The notes: a model not told the origin generated them from the sequence alone. Positions 25,743-35,509 are shown, counted from the first letter of the stretch. The stretch is DNA of 64,000 nt from Flavobacterium magnum (GCF_003055625.1 NZ_CP028811.1:372001-436000), one strand, 5' to 3'. Numbers and translations: made by a program.

Positions 25743-27938
25743 ATGAAAATATTACTCCGGGCGATAATGCCTGCCTTTTTATTATGTTCGGTATGGATTT
25801 TTGCTCAGGGCGGCGCTTCGTCCTGTGCGGAACTGCAAGCCAATTTCCAGCAATACCAATCCTGCGCCACGAGCATACCGTTTACCAATTCGGTAAACAA
25901 CACCAGCGCCGAAAATTTCGATACGAGCTGCATCGGCGAGCCGCTGCAGGGACCCACCTGGTTTTTTATGAAAATCAAAACGTCCGGAAGCATCCAGCTG
26001 AAAATCAGCCAGGTCAGCAATAACGGCAATGGAACGGATGTCGATTTCGTGCTTTGGGGTCCGTTTCCTAACCTGAACAGTATTTGCGGCCAATTGAACC
26101 AATTGAGGGAAATCGATTGCAGCTGGTCAGCGGCGGCCATCGAACAGGTTACGCTCCCCAACGCCGTGGCCGGACAGTTGTACGTATTGCTGGTTGATAA
26201 TTATTCAAATGTACCGGGCGAGATTACGATTACGCAAACCGGCGGGACAGGAAGCTCGGACTGCGGATTTTTGTCGGCGGTGGATATACAGGATGATATG
26301 GGAAACGATATTGAGCAAATCAGTTTTTGCACACCCGACACCAGGAATTTGGTTGCAACTGTCGAGTCCGATGATTTTCCTGGTAACGCGGCAGACCTGC
26401 GGTTTAATTATAAGTGGTACAAAGACAATGTTGTTGTCAGTACAGTAACGGCGTCCCCATCGAATTCCAACATACTGAACATATCCCAAAGCGGAACCTA
26501 CAGGGTGGAAATGAGTGCCTATGACAGCACAGACCCCGCTGTCGTAATTGATAATCTGGAAGTTTACACCGATGAAGCCATCGCAATTACAAGTCCCGTC
26601 ATTACGCCTCCTGACCCGATTAGAGGCTGTGGAAATCCCGATGCGGTGTTTAACCTGACCGCCAGGAATTCGCAGATTACAAATTCTAATTCCGCCTATT
26701 CGGTTACATTTTATGAGTCACAAAACGATATGGATAACGGGATTGGTATTCCCAATCCCAATGCTTACACCTCAGGCAGCCGTACTATTCTGGTTCGCGT
26801 TGTCGACCCGCAGAATAGCTCCTGCCCTGTAACCACATCGCTGACCCTGGAAGTAAGGCAGCTCCCCGGCAGTGCAGTAAACCCTGAGGCAATCCAATAT
26901 TGCGACGATAGTGGCTATACCGTCTTCGACCTAACACAACATGAGGAGCAAATGGCCGGCAATACGCCTTCCGGCATCAGCTTCAGGTATTACATCAATT
27001 TGGATGATGCCGAAGCTAATAATGATTACAACATTCCAAATCCGCAGGCTTTTAAAAATACAGAAAAAGCACATCAGGTGATTTACGTACGCATCAACAG
27101 TACTTTGAATAATGACAGCGAGACTGGAATTTACTGTTACCGTATACTGGAGCAGGAAATATATGTTCGTCACAGCCCATTCCACAAGGTAAGGCAATTT
27201 TACTACGTCTGTATCGACATCGATGGTAATGTCGTGAATCCCGCGCTCATCGACTCTGGTTTATCGCAGGGCAATTACGATTTCATATGGTTTAACGGTT
27301 TTGATGCCCAAGCAGGCAATGAGATCATCGGTGCCAATGGCCCCGTTTTCACGACAGAGCATGAAGGCGATTATTCTGTCAGGATCACCGATCTGGCCTA
27401 TCCGACGCTTTGCCAGACGGTAGCTAACTTTACCGTCAGGAATTCACTCGTGCCATTTTCGCTCAAGGGCAATCCAGCCGAGCTCGTGGCTTTTGATACT
27501 GACAATACGATTACGGCAGTAGTTACGCCACCGTCTGATGATTTTGAATACAGCCTTGACAATACGCCCTGGCAGCAGAGCAATGTTTTTACGGACGTCA
27601 AAGAAGGCATTTACAATCTGCGCGTCCGCAATCAATATGGCTGTGGGGAGCTCAGCACTATGGTCGTCGTCGCCGATTACCCTCGTTTTTTCACACCGAA
27701 CGGCGATGGGTACAATGACTACTGGAACATTGGCGGACGGCTGGCACTGGACCAGTCCAATGTGTTTGTCTATGACCGTTTCGGGAAGCTGATCACTGAA
27801 CTCACGGCGAATGAAACCGGATGGGACGGCACCTACAACGGCAGGCCTGTGCCGGCTGACGACTATTGGTTCCGCATCAACTACACTGTCGGCGGACAGG
27901 CAAAGGAATTTCTGGGTCACTTTTCACTGAAACGTTAG
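25743..27938 (+). CDS. T9SS type B sorting-domain protein (adhesin-like)
   Basis: Secreted protein of 731 residues. A signal peptide ends near FAQGG. Residues about 25-165 hold a Cys-containing beta domain common in flavobacterial surface proteins (CIGEPLQGPTWFFMKI, DVDFVLWGPF, LVDNYSNVPGEI). Several Ig/PKD-like repeats follow, and the C-terminal 85 residues are the gliding-associated type B sorting domain: FFTPNGDGYNDYWNI, VFVYDRFGKLI, GWDGTYNGRPVPADDYWF. Such proteins are exported by T9SS; SprB-type adhesins carry related C-termini. Neighbours gldB, gldC and the plug-type protein show the organism has this pathway. Confidence 0.92.
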   Translation: MKILLRAIMPAFLLCSVWIFAQGGASSCAELQANFQQYQSCATSIPFTNSVNNTSAENFDTSCIGEPLQGPTWFFMKIKTSGSIQLKISQVSNNGNGTDVDFVLWGPFPNLNSICGQLNQLREIDCSWSAAAIEQVTLPNAVAGQLYVLLVDNYSNVPGEITITQTGGTGSSDCGFLSAVDIQDDMGNDIEQISFCTPDTRNLVATVESDDFPGNAADLRFNYKWYKDNVVVSTVTASPSNSNILNISQSGTYRVEMSAYDSTDPAVVIDNLEVYTDEAIAITSPVITPPDPIRGCGNPDAVFNLTARNSQITNSNSAYSVTFYESQNDMDNGIGIPNPNAYTSGSRTILVRVVDPQNSSCPVTTSLTLEVRQLPGSAVNPEAIQYCDDSGYTVFDLTQHEEQMAGNTPSGISFRYYINLDDAEANNDYNIPNPQAFKNTEKAHQVIYVRINSTLNNDSETGIYCYRILEQEIYVRHSPFHKVRQFYYVCIDIDGNVVNPALIDSGLSQGNYDFIWFNGFDAQAGNEIIGANGPVFTTEHEGDYSVRITDLAYPTLCQTVANFTVRNSLVPFSLKGNPAELVAFDTDNTITAVVTPPSDDFEYSLDNTPWQQSNVFTDVKEGIYNLRVRNQYGCGELSTMVVVADYPRFFTPNGDGYNDYWNIGGRLALDQSNVFVYDRFGKLITELTANETGWDGTYNGRPVPADDYWFRINYTVGGQAKEFLGHFSLKR

Positions 27939-27985
27939 GAGGTCCAAATTCCGGTTTTGGAGTAAAAAGTTTGGCGTTGAGGCAC

Positions 27986-28017
27986 TTTGCTACTTTCCAA
28001 CTAAAAGCGTACTTTTG
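27986..28017 (+). promoter_or_regulatory. map promoter (TTTG-N20-TACTTTTG)
   Basis: A consensus Bacteroidota promoter: TTTG at 27986-27989, 20-nt spacer, TACTTTTG at 28010-28017, then 18 nt to the map ATG at 28036. It overlaps the longer ORF start at 28015 and so decides the start. Confidence 0.8.
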
Positions 28018-28035
28018 CCACCTGAAAATACCATC

Positions 28036-28854
28036 ATGATTATACCTAAGACACCGGAAGAAATTGAGCTGATGCGCGAAAGTGCACTGCTCGTTTCCAA
28101 AACACTGGGAATGATAGCTACCGAAATCAGGCCGGGCATCACCACGCTCGAACTGGATAAAATGGCGGAACAATTCATCCGTGACCACCAGGCCGTACCT
28201 GGTTTCCTGGGTCTTTACGGCTGCCCTTCGACACTGCTTACGAGCGTTAACGAACAGGTTGTCCACGGACTCCCTACGAACCGCCCTATTGAGGAAGGCG
28301 ATATCGTATCGGTGGATTGCGGGGTGCTGAAAAACAAATTCTATGGCGATCATGCCTATACCTTCGCCATCGGTGACATCGACCCGAAAACCCAAAAACT
28401 GCTCGAAGTGACCAAGGCATCGCTGTACATTGGGATCAGGGAATTCCGCGCCGGAAACCGCGTTGAAGACATTGGCAGCGCCATCCAGAAATATACCGAA
28501 TCGCACGGCTACGGCGTGGTGCGCGAACTTGTCGGGCACGGATTGGGCGAAAAAATGCACGAAGATCCCGAAGTGCCGAATTATGGCAAACGCGGCCGTG
28601 GCAAGCTTTTCGTCGAAGGCATGACCATCGCTATTGAGCCGATGATCAATATGGGAACGCGCAATATCAAGACGCTCAAGGACGGATGGACAATTGTAAC
28701 CGCGGATAAGAAACCGAGCGCGCATTTCGAGCACAATGTGGCACTGGTTGACGGAAAACCCGAGTTGCTTTCGACATTCGCTTACATTTACAAAGCGCTG
28801 GGGATTGCCTCTGATGAAGAAAATGAGTTTCGCAAAATGCCATTGGCCATCTGA
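28036..28854 (+). CDS. map: type I methionyl aminopeptidase
   Basis: Metal-dependent peptidase of 272 residues removing initiator methionine. The metal ligands and catalytic residues are visible: VVHGLPTN (His), VSVDCG and YGDHAYTF (two Asp), GHGLGEKMHEDP (His), IAIEPM (Glu) and FEHNVALVDG (Glu). There is no N-terminal SH3 or zinc extension, as expected for bacterial type I. The start follows the promoter at 27986-28017. The methyltransferase downstream starts in the stop codon (TGATG), so they are translationally coupled. Confidence 0.97.
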   Translation: MIIPKTPEEIELMRESALLVSKTLGMIATEIRPGITTLELDKMAEQFIRDHQAVPGFLGLYGCPSTLLTSVNEQVVHGLPTNRPIEEGDIVSVDCGVLKNKFYGDHAYTFAIGDIDPKTQKLLEVTKASLYIGIREFRAGNRVEDIGSAIQKYTESHGYGVVRELVGHGLGEKMHEDPEVPNYGKRGRGKLFVEGMTIAIEPMINMGTRNIKTLKDGWTIVTADKKPSAHFEHNVALVDGKPELLSTFAYIYKALGIASDEENEFRKMPLAI

Positions 28855-29618
28855 TGAAAAAAATCTTTAAGCTGCTGCTCAATACGGTCCCGCGGCCTTT
28901 ACTGATCCGGCTGAGTTATCTGGCACGCCCCGTATTGGCCTGGCTGCTGAAAGGCAAAAAATTCACCGACCCGATTGATGGGAAAAGCTTTTCCATGTTT
29001 CTGCCATACGGCTACGGTACGCAGCGCAACAACGTACTATCACCAAGTACGCTTTCGCTCGAGAGACATCGCCTGCTGTGGCTGTACCTCAACAATGAAA
29101 CCGATTTTTTCACGGCGCCGAAAAAAGTGCTGCATTTTGCACCCGAACAGGCTTTCTATACATTATTCCGAAACCGGAAAAACCTCGATTACACCACGAC
29201 AGATTTATATTCCCCGCTGGCTGATGTAAAGGCCGACATCTGTAATCTGCCGTTCGCGGACAACCAATATGATGTGATCCTTTGCAACCATGTCCTGGAG
29301 CACATCCCCGATGACACCAAAGCGATGCAGGAATTGTACCGGGTGCTGAAGCCTGGCGGCATGGGGATTTTCCAGATCCCGCAGGATTTATCACGCGAGC
29401 ATACTTTTACAGACGACACGATTACCGACCCGAAGGAGCGCGCAAAAATTTTCGGCCAATACGACCACGTCCGCGTGTATGGCCGGGATTATTTCGACAA
29501 ACTGCGCAGCATCGGTTTTCAGGTGATTGAAGAAGATTACACGAAAAAACTGCCCGCGGAACTTGTGGTGCAGTATTGCCTGGCCCCGGGAGAAATTATC
29601 CCGGTTTGTTTCAAGTAA
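28854..29618 (+). CDS. class I SAM-dependent methyltransferase
   Basis: Methyltransferase of 254 residues. A basic N-terminal segment of about 45 residues precedes the Rossmann domain: VLHFAPEQAFYTLF (motif I region), YTTTDLYSPLADVKADICNLPF (acidic loop and the NLPF motif), DVILCNHVLEHIPDDTKAM (motif IV) and LYRVLKPGGMGIFQIP (post-motif). It belongs to the methyltransferase 11 group; the substrate is unknown. It overlaps map by 1 nt and is followed by a strong terminator. Confidence 0.9.
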   Translation: MKKIFKLLLNTVPRPLLIRLSYLARPVLAWLLKGKKFTDPIDGKSFSMFLPYGYGTQRNNVLSPSTLSLERHRLLWLYLNNETDFFTAPKKVLHFAPEQAFYTLFRNRKNLDYTTTDLYSPLADVKADICNLPFADNQYDVILCNHVLEHIPDDTKAMQELYRVLKPGGMGIFQIPQDLSREHTFTDDTITDPKERAKIFGQYDHVRVYGRDYFDKLRSIGFQVIEEDYTKKLPAELVVQYCLAPGEIIPVCFK

Positions 29619-29650
29619 TTCGCCGCCAGGGTTATTTCAAAATCCAAATA

Positions 29651-29682
29651 AAAAAGCCTGACGCAACAGCATCAGGCTTTTT
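29651..29682. terminator. bidirectional rho-independent terminator
   Basis: Perfect 11-bp inverted repeat AAAAAGCCTGA/TCAGGCTTTTT with a 10-nt loop. The A and T flanks allow termination from both sides: the map-methyltransferase operon (+) and the M16 peptidase (-). Confidence 0.9.
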
Positions 29683-29735
29683 ACATTATTGTCAACAGGA
29701 CGTTGACATATGGTCTGGTTCCCTCATACGGAAAC

Positions 29736-32546
29736 CTAACTTTTCTCCGGCATCAAAATCCCGATTACTTTATCCTTGGTGAGATATTTCCTGGCCACAT
29801 CCTGAAGGTCTTTGCCCGTAATCGCCTTAATCTTATCTTCTTTACCGAGCACATCGGCGGGATTTGAGGAATTTACGTAAGCATCGGTGAAATTTTCAAG
29901 CCAATAGCTGTTTTCCCTGATGTTCTTCTTGTAATCGAGCAATTCGGCCTCCTTGTACTTTTCAAGATCTTTTGCTTCAGGCCCATTGTCAATGATTTTC
30001 TGGAGTTCCTTCAGTGCGGAAGCAACCAGCTTATCGGTATTTTCAGGTCCGCAGGGGAATCCGATGTTGAAGCCGAAACTGCCGTGGGGCATTTTGTTCA
30101 TGTATCCACGCGCGCTGATTCCGTACACACCGCTTTCATTTTCCCTGAGTTGCTCAATCAATTTGATGGTGAGCACCTCGCCCAGTGCCTCGAGCGCCAG
30201 CGCTTCTTTGGGAGAATAAGCGGCATCTCCGTAATACATAATCGTTACGGTACTTTTCGGGTCAGCCCCTTTGTTAATGACCTTTTTCAGGTCACCCTTC
30301 ACGAGCCTGTAACCCGGATCCACGACCTGATCCTTCCGCCCTGTCGACGGCAACGACGCAAGGTACTTCGCTGAATAATCGGCTATTGCCTGATCGTCTA
30401 TATTGCCCACGAAATAAAATTCGAAGTCACCGGCATCGGCAAAACGCTCCCTGAATTTCTTATACGCCAGTTCGTAATCGGTCATCTTCCAGGCGTTGTC
30501 ATCAGGAAATATTCCGGCAAACCTCGGGTTGTCCTTCATCAGGAACGAATACAGTTCTTTCTGGAAATACACCGATGGCTGTGAGGTGAGGTTTTTAAAA
30601 AACGCCGATTGCTTTTGTTTGTATCCTTCGAAGGCGTCCTTATCCATATTGAGGTCGGTAAAATACGCATGGATCATTTCAAACATGTATTCGAAATCCT
30701 TCGGCGTGGCGTTACCGCTGATGTTTTCTGTGATATTGCTGACGTAAGGATATACATTGGCAATCTTCCCGGACATGAATTTGTTGATGTCGTTGAGTTT
30801 CAGTCCGGAAAAACCGGCTTCCATCAAAGCGCCGTCAGCGAATTGTGTCTTTTTGTAGTCGTCATCCGAATAGAGGTTTGAACCGCCCCAGCTGATGCCT
30901 TCCATGACAATCTCATCATTCTTGAAATCCGTTTTCTTGTATATGACTTTGGCCCCGTTTGAAAGATACAGGGTCGTCGATCCAATCTTCGGATCGGATT
31001 CTTTTTTTACAACGCTGCCCGCTTTTACAGGATGCCGCAACAAGCCCTCCGCAATGGCCGTATCCTCGTAAGGCTTGAGGTCACTTTCATTCACGTTGAG
31101 TGCAGCGAGCACCTCTTTTTCCGTAGCTTTTTTGAGCCCTTCCTTTTCGGGACCGGTGATGACCACTACCCTATTGTCGTCCCTGATGTAGTCATTGAGG
31201 AACGTACTCACATCGGAAAGGCTGATCTGCGGGAGGATTTTCTGTACGGCATTGTATTCCCATTCAATGCCCGGCGCCGGACTGCCTTCGAGATAATAGG
31301 CCTGGTACTCCCCGATGAAATTCTGTGATTCCGATTTATCGCGGTCGTTGAATGCGGATTCATAGCGCGCTAAAAATTCTGATTTTGCCCTGTCGAGCTC
31401 ACCTTGCGTAAATCCGAATTTTTTCGCACGCGCATTTTCGGTCACCAGCACATTCAAAGCCGAGAGCTGCTGGTCTTCCTGCATCATGGCCATCGACTGG
31501 AAGGCTTCTTTTGTCCTCGCGAAAGTCCCTCCATGGTAAGAAAAGCCATAAGTGAACGGCGGCGTAGGCGAATTGGTCAGCTCATTGAGCCGGTTGTTGA
31601 GCATCGTGACGAACAGTCCTTCTTTGAGATTCATCTTGTAATCATCCACCGTGACGGTTTTTCTCGGCAGGCCGGTGTCCTTGTAAAGCAGCTGGACATT
31701 TGCGCTTGACGCTTCCTTATCACTTTCAATGGCAATAAAGGTCTCTTTGTGGTTCGGGACGTCAAAGGTTTTCCTGGGTTTTTCGTTCTTCGGATTCTGG
31801 TATGCCGAAAAATGGTCGATGATTTTCTTCTCCATTTCAGCCACGTCAATATCCCCTACCACGATTACGCTGATCAGGTCCGGACGGTACCAATCCTTAT
31901 AAAAGCTGATCAGTTTGTCGTATTTGAAATTCTCAAGCACTTCTTTTTTTCCGATCGGAAGGCGGTCTGCATAATGTGATTTGTACATCATTTTGGGAAG
32001 GTAACGGCCCATCATCCTTTTGTTGGCACCAAGACCAAGGCGGTATTCCTCAAGCACCACGCCGCGTTCCTTGTCGATGTCTTCAGGGGTCAGGTTGGCG
32101 TTGAATGCCCAGTCTTCGATAATCTGGAATCCTTTTTCAAGTTTCTCAGGATCATCGGAAGGGATCGGCAGGAAATAAGCCGTTTCATCAAAGCTGGTGT
32201 AGGCGTTCAGGTGCTGGCCAAACTTGACCCCGATGCTCTGCAGGTAGTCTACAAGTTTGTTTTTTGGAAAACGCTTTGTCCCATTAAAATTCATGTGTTC
32301 CATGAAGTGCGCCAGTCCCTGCTGGTCATCCTCCTCAAGGATCGAACCGGCGTTAATGACCAGCCGGAGGTCTACCTTGTCTGCAGGTTTGTCATTTTTC
32401 CGGATAAAGTACGTAAGCCCGTTTTTGAGCTTTCCGGTTTTCACATTCGGATCAAAAGGGATTTTACCCGTTCCGGTAAGATCCTGCGCGCTTATTGACA
32501 GTGGAAATGCCAACAGCAACAGCCATGCTTTGTTCATTTGTTTCAT
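29736..32546 (-). CDS. M16 family metallopeptidase (insulinase-like), two-repeat form
   Basis: Secreted zinc peptidase of 936 residues. Signal peptide ends SISAQ; the inverted zinc motif HxxEH is in GLAHFMEHMNFNG near residue 80, with the distal Glu in LEEYRLG. The second M16 pair (KVIYKKTDFKND, GGSNLY...) lacks HxxEH and should be the non-catalytic half. The length fits a clam-shell made from one chain. The ATG at 32546 is used, since the 32621 start would add 25 residues before the signal peptide. The substrate is unknown, probably secreted or imported peptides. Confidence 0.93.
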   Translation of the reverse strand: MKQMNKAWLLLLAFPLSISAQDLTGTGKIPFDPNVKTGKLKNGLTYFIRKNDKPADKVDLRLVINAGSILEEDDQQGLAHFMEHMNFNGTKRFPKNKLVDYLQSIGVKFGQHLNAYTSFDETAYFLPIPSDDPEKLEKGFQIIEDWAFNANLTPEDIDKERGVVLEEYRLGLGANKRMMGRYLPKMMYKSHYADRLPIGKKEVLENFKYDKLISFYKDWYRPDLISVIVVGDIDVAEMEKKIIDHFSAYQNPKNEKPRKTFDVPNHKETFIAIESDKEASSANVQLLYKDTGLPRKTVTVDDYKMNLKEGLFVTMLNNRLNELTNSPTPPFTYGFSYHGGTFARTKEAFQSMAMMQEDQQLSALNVLVTENARAKKFGFTQGELDRAKSEFLARYESAFNDRDKSESQNFIGEYQAYYLEGSPAPGIEWEYNAVQKILPQISLSDVSTFLNDYIRDDNRVVVITGPEKEGLKKATEKEVLAALNVNESDLKPYEDTAIAEGLLRHPVKAGSVVKKESDPKIGSTTLYLSNGAKVIYKKTDFKNDEIVMEGISWGGSNLYSDDDYKKTQFADGALMEAGFSGLKLNDINKFMSGKIANVYPYVSNITENISGNATPKDFEYMFEMIHAYFTDLNMDKDAFEGYKQKQSAFFKNLTSQPSVYFQKELYSFLMKDNPRFAGIFPDDNAWKMTDYELAYKKFRERFADAGDFEFYFVGNIDDQAIADYSAKYLASLPSTGRKDQVVDPGYRLVKGDLKKVINKGADPKSTVTIMYYGDAAYSPKEALALEALGEVLTIKLIEQLRENESGVYGISARGYMNKMPHGSFGFNIGFPCGPENTDKLVASALKELQKIIDNGPEAKDLEKYKEAELLDYKKNIRENSYWLENFTDAYVNSSNPADVLGKEDKIKAITGKDLQDVARKYLTKDKVIGILMPEKS

Positions 32547-32676
32547 AAGGTTTCGTGATTTAAGAGCCTCAATGTAGCATATTATCAGGATATCCCGCGC
32601 AGAATTCGCAATATTTAACAATAATGTGTTACTTTCAAAGCACCTCCCGCAGCAATTTAAATCACATTTATTTGTT

Positions 32677-32684
32677 TATATTTA
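32677..32684 (+). promoter_or_regulatory. -7-like box (TATATTTA) of the T9SS plug-type gene
   Basis: One mismatch from TAnnTTTG, 18 nt before the ATG at 32703. Confidence 0.35.
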
Positions 32685-32702
32685 CTACCGAGAATATATT
32701 TT

Positions 32703-33956
32703 ATGATGAAGCATTACTGTTATTTCCTGCTTTCCTTTTTGCTGGTGTCCGCATCCGGCCGGGCCCAGACCGATACCGAAATTATCCCGCCTTTCAACAT
32801 AAAGACCGTAACCTTCGTTCAAAGCGGCCAGAATGCGATACCCGTCTTCAACCTCAGCGATACGTTCCAGTTCCAGTTTGACGACCTTTACGGCAACGAG
32901 GCGAATTATTATTACCAACTGGTCCATTGCAATTACGACTGGACAAAATCGGATCTTTCGGAAAGCGAATACATCGATGGGTTTGACGACCAGCGCATCC
33001 AGGAATACAACAATTCGTTCAACACCTTGCAGCTGTATTCGCATTACAAGCTGTCGTTCCCCAACAGGTTTACCCGGTTTAAAGTGACCGGAAATTACAT
33101 GCTTAAAATCCTCAATGAGAACAGGGAGGTGGTTTTTTCAAGAAAATTTATATTGTATGAAGATTTGGTTTCGGTGCCATTGCAGATCAAAAGGGCCCGA
33201 AACATAGGGGTAATCGATTTTAAACAAAACCTCGACTTCGCCATCCGGTCAAAGAACATCCAGTTCCAAAGTCCGCTGCAAAACGTCAAAGTGCTGCTGT
33301 TCCAAAACGCAGAAATCAATTCGGGAATCACCAACATCAAGCCACAGTACACCATAGGGAACGACCTGATTTACAAATACGATGCTGAAACGCAGTTCTG
33401 GGCGGGCAACGAGTTTCTGTATTTTGAAAACAAGGATGTGCGCGGCGCGACGAATAATGTGCTTCGCGTGGATGCCCAGGATACTTACAATGCTTACCTG
33501 TACCCAAATACAGCGCGCGCAAACAGTCCGTATACCTATTTTCCCGACATCAACGGCAATTTCCAGATCAAGAACATCAATGCCGAAAACAACGAGCTCG
33601 AAGCGGATTACGTCTGGGTTTTCTTTACGCTGTCGGCGCCCAACTATTTCGGGAACAAGGATATTTATATCAACGGGATGTTCAACAATTACGCCATCGA
33701 TCCCGAGTTCAAGATGGATTATAATGCCGCGAAAGCCAGTTATGAGAAAGCATTGCTGATCAAACAGGGCTTTACGAATTTCAGGTATACCATATCCGAT
33801 GCGAAAGGCAACATTGACCGGGAGCATGCCATTGACGGCAATTTCTACCAAACCGAAAACAATTATTTCGTCGTAGTGTACTATCGGGAAAACGGACAGC
33901 GCTATGACCGCGTTATTGGTAAAGGTGTGGCCACTTCCGTAGATATTACCAATTAA
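32703..33956 (+). CDS. DUF5103 / type IX secretion system plug protein
   Basis: Secreted protein of 417 residues with a signal peptide (ends GRAQT). It matches the DUF5103 family: NIKTVTFVQSG near the start, YYYQLVHCNYDWTKSDLSESEYIDGF, FNTLQLYSHYKLSFPN, then YVWVFFTLSAPNYFGNKDIYINGMFN and a C-terminal part ending DRVIGKG. In F. johnsoniae a member of this family was found bound to the SprA translocon of T9SS and called Plug. I infer the same role here from family and from T9SS cargo genes nearby. A second ATG directly follows the first. Confidence 0.87.
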   Translation: MMKHYCYFLLSFLLVSASGRAQTDTEIIPPFNIKTVTFVQSGQNAIPVFNLSDTFQFQFDDLYGNEANYYYQLVHCNYDWTKSDLSESEYIDGFDDQRIQEYNNSFNTLQLYSHYKLSFPNRFTRFKVTGNYMLKILNENREVVFSRKFILYEDLVSVPLQIKRARNIGVIDFKQNLDFAIRSKNIQFQSPLQNVKVLLFQNAEINSGITNIKPQYTIGNDLIYKYDAETQFWAGNEFLYFENKDVRGATNNVLRVDAQDTYNAYLYPNTARANSPYTYFPDINGNFQIKNINAENNELEADYVWVFFTLSAPNYFGNKDIYINGMFNNYAIDPEFKMDYNAAKASYEKALLIKQGFTNFRYTISDAKGNIDREHAIDGNFYQTENNYFVVVYYRENGQRYDRVIGKGVATSVDITN

Positions 33957-33999
33957 TCAAAATTTAACGCCGCGGCTGTCGGTTCCAAGCATTTTTTTG

Positions 34000-34007
34000 T
34001 AAATTTG
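34000..34007 (+). promoter_or_regulatory. -7 box (TAAATTTG) of apaG
   Basis: TAAATTTG lies 24 nt before the ATG at 34032 and overlaps the longer in-frame start at 34005, which supports the downstream start. Confidence 0.5.
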
Positions 34008-34031
34008 GGTGTTTTAAATTCTGCCGTACAA

Positions 34032-34418
34032 ATGGTTACACAAATAACGAGAGGCATCAAGATTTCCGTACACACCAGTTTTGAAGGCACCTACTTCAAG
34101 AACTACAAGATCCATTTTGCCTTTAGTTATGAGATTACCATAGAAAACTCAAGTAAGGATTCGGTCCAGCTGATTTCCCGGCACTGGGAAATTTTCGACT
34201 CTCTGAACGAATTGGAAATTGTTGATGGCGAAGGTGTCATCGGCAAAAAACCCGTGTTGAAACCCGGAGAAAAACATACATACAGCTCGGGCTGCCTGTT
34301 GTCATCACCATTTGGCGCGATGAAAGGCTATTTTAACATGGTGAATTTTACCACGACGCGCAACTTCCGGGTGATTGTACCCAATTTTCGCCTCAGTGCA
34401 CCATTCGCATTAAACTGA
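34032..34418 (+). CDS. apaG: ApaG domain protein
   Basis: Small beta-sandwich protein of 128 residues matching ApaG: ITRGIKISVHTSFEGTYF, IENSSKDSVQLISRHWEIFD, GEGVIGKKPVLKPGEKHTYSSGCLL and the FGAMKGYFNM segment. Its role is uncertain in general; in enterobacteria loss affects Co2+ and Mg2+ handling, and the domain also occurs in F-box proteins. The start is at 34032, following the -7 box at 34000-34007. A strong terminator is placed 26 nt after the stop. Confidence 0.94.
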   Translation: MVTQITRGIKISVHTSFEGTYFKNYKIHFAFSYEITIENSSKDSVQLISRHWEIFDSLNELEIVDGEGVIGKKPVLKPGEKHTYSSGCLLSSPFGAMKGYFNMVNFTTTRNFRVIVPNFRLSAPFALN

Positions 34419-34443
34419 CGAATTGCGTCCAACTATAAAAGAC

Positions 34444-34468
34444 AATGCCCCTTATCGGGGCATTTTTT
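34444..34468 (+). terminator. rho-independent terminator after apaG
   Basis: 8-bp stem AATGCCCC/GGGGCATT with a 5-nt loop, followed by six T (counting from the stem). Confidence 0.88.
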
Positions 34469-34482
34469 CTTTTGCTGAGTGG

Positions 34483-34794
34483 TTAAACGGCGCTTCCCGG
34501 TGCGGAAGGATCCATCGGTGAGCGCGGTGACCTGGAGTCATGCTGCGGATCGACATCGCCCCAGTCTGACTTGTGCGATTCCTCATCCTCTTCGTCACGG
34601 TCATCATCATCAGTTTGCTCGTCACGATCCTGCATCGCGTGGATCCGGCGTTCTGACTCGGCATCGGCATGGGGCAGCGTACTAACGTTTCCTGCTGTCC
34701 CGGGAACCATCAGCGCCGGGTCGTCATCGTGCCTGCCCAGATGCTCCCATGTTTTGGTTTCATCTGCGTTCGGGGTGTTTTCATTTGGTTTCAT
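34483..34794 (-). CDS. small acidic, probably disordered protein
   Basis: ORF of 103 residues on the minus strand with no hydrophobic core, rich in Asp, Glu, Ser, Pro and His, including a DDDDRDEEDEE run near residue 62. The start MKPNENTPNADETKTWEHLG has an A/T-rich leader upstream and there is no competing ORF on the other strand with better composition. It lies between the apaG terminator and pdeM. I do not know its function; an intrinsically disordered cytoplasmic protein is likely. Low-complexity coding could be misleading, so existence is moderately supported. Confidence 0.55.
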   Translation of the reverse strand: MKPNENTPNADETKTWEHLGRHDDDPALMVPGTAGNVSTLPHADAESERRIHAMQDRDEQTDDDDRDEEDEESHKSDWGDVDPQHDSRSPRSPMDPSAPGSAV

Positions 34795-34873
34795 AACTTT
34801 TCTTTTTTCATAAAGTTACATTTGGTATCGGGCCAAAACTTATGGATAAAATCGAAAAAATTACAGTATTCCG

Positions 34874-35509
34874 TCAACAGACTTTGACTATCCTATCCTG
34901 CGCTATCGCGTAGACGCAATCTTCGTTTTCGGGCATGAGCACATAAGTGCCCGTGAATTCCCCGAACGCGGGCAGGATCATCTGATTTTCTTTCCTGAAA
35001 AAACACGGAAGTTTAATAAACTGCCTCCCGATTCCCCGCAACTCAATCGCTGGATGGATGTGCCCGCAGAAGGTGAATAAGCCGTCCCGCTCCTCGGGGT
35101 GGTGGGTCAGTAAAAATCCGTCAGACACCAATTCTTTGACCACCAATATGCCCAGGTCATCGTAATGCCGCTGTGCGATAATGTCGTGGTTTCCCGCCAC
35201 CAGTACGATTCTCGCCTCCGCAGATTGTACCCAGCCGTCAAAAAGCTCCCACTCGCGATTCTTCTTACTATGGAAGAGGTCACCGAGGAAAATCACCGTC
35301 TCAGGCTCGAAATGCGTGAGCACCGCATCAAGCCGATGGAAATTGGCTGCCACTGCATTTTCCGGGACTGCGACACCATGTTTCCGGAAATGCGAGACTT
35401 TCCCTAAATGCACATCTGAAATCAGCAGCGTACTCCGTTCTTTCCAGAAAACCGCCGCCGATGGGTGCAGTGTGAAGGTATGCCCCAAAATCGAAATGTC
35501 CTGTGTCAT
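34874..35509 (-). CDS. pdeM: ligase-associated DNA damage response endonuclease PdeM
   Basis: Calcineurin-like phosphoesterase of 211 residues. The metallophosphatase motifs are all present: SDVHLGK, GDLFHS, GNHD and GHIHP, with a His in THHPEE. It is the last gene of a four-gene set with a Lhr-like helicase, ATP-dependent ligase and MBL-fold exonuclease, the known ligase-associated repair cluster. The ATG at 35509 gives a 4-nt ATGA overlap with the helicase stop, which decides this start over the longer ORF from 35632. Confidence 0.93.
   Translation of the reverse strand: MTQDISILGHTFTLHPSAAVFWKERSTLLISDVHLGKVSHFRKHGVAVPENAVAANFHRLDAVLTHFEPETVIFLGDLFHSKKNREWELFDGWVQSAEARIVLVAGNHDIIAQRHYDDLGILVVKELVSDGFLLTHHPEERDGLFTFCGHIHPAIELRGIGRQFIKLPCFFRKENQMILPAFGEFTGTYVLMPENEDCVYAIAQDRIVKVC

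Noticed and set aside
27877..28734. 285-residue ORF antisense to map
   Set aside because: Shadow of map; no family features, and map has promoter, motifs and codon use.
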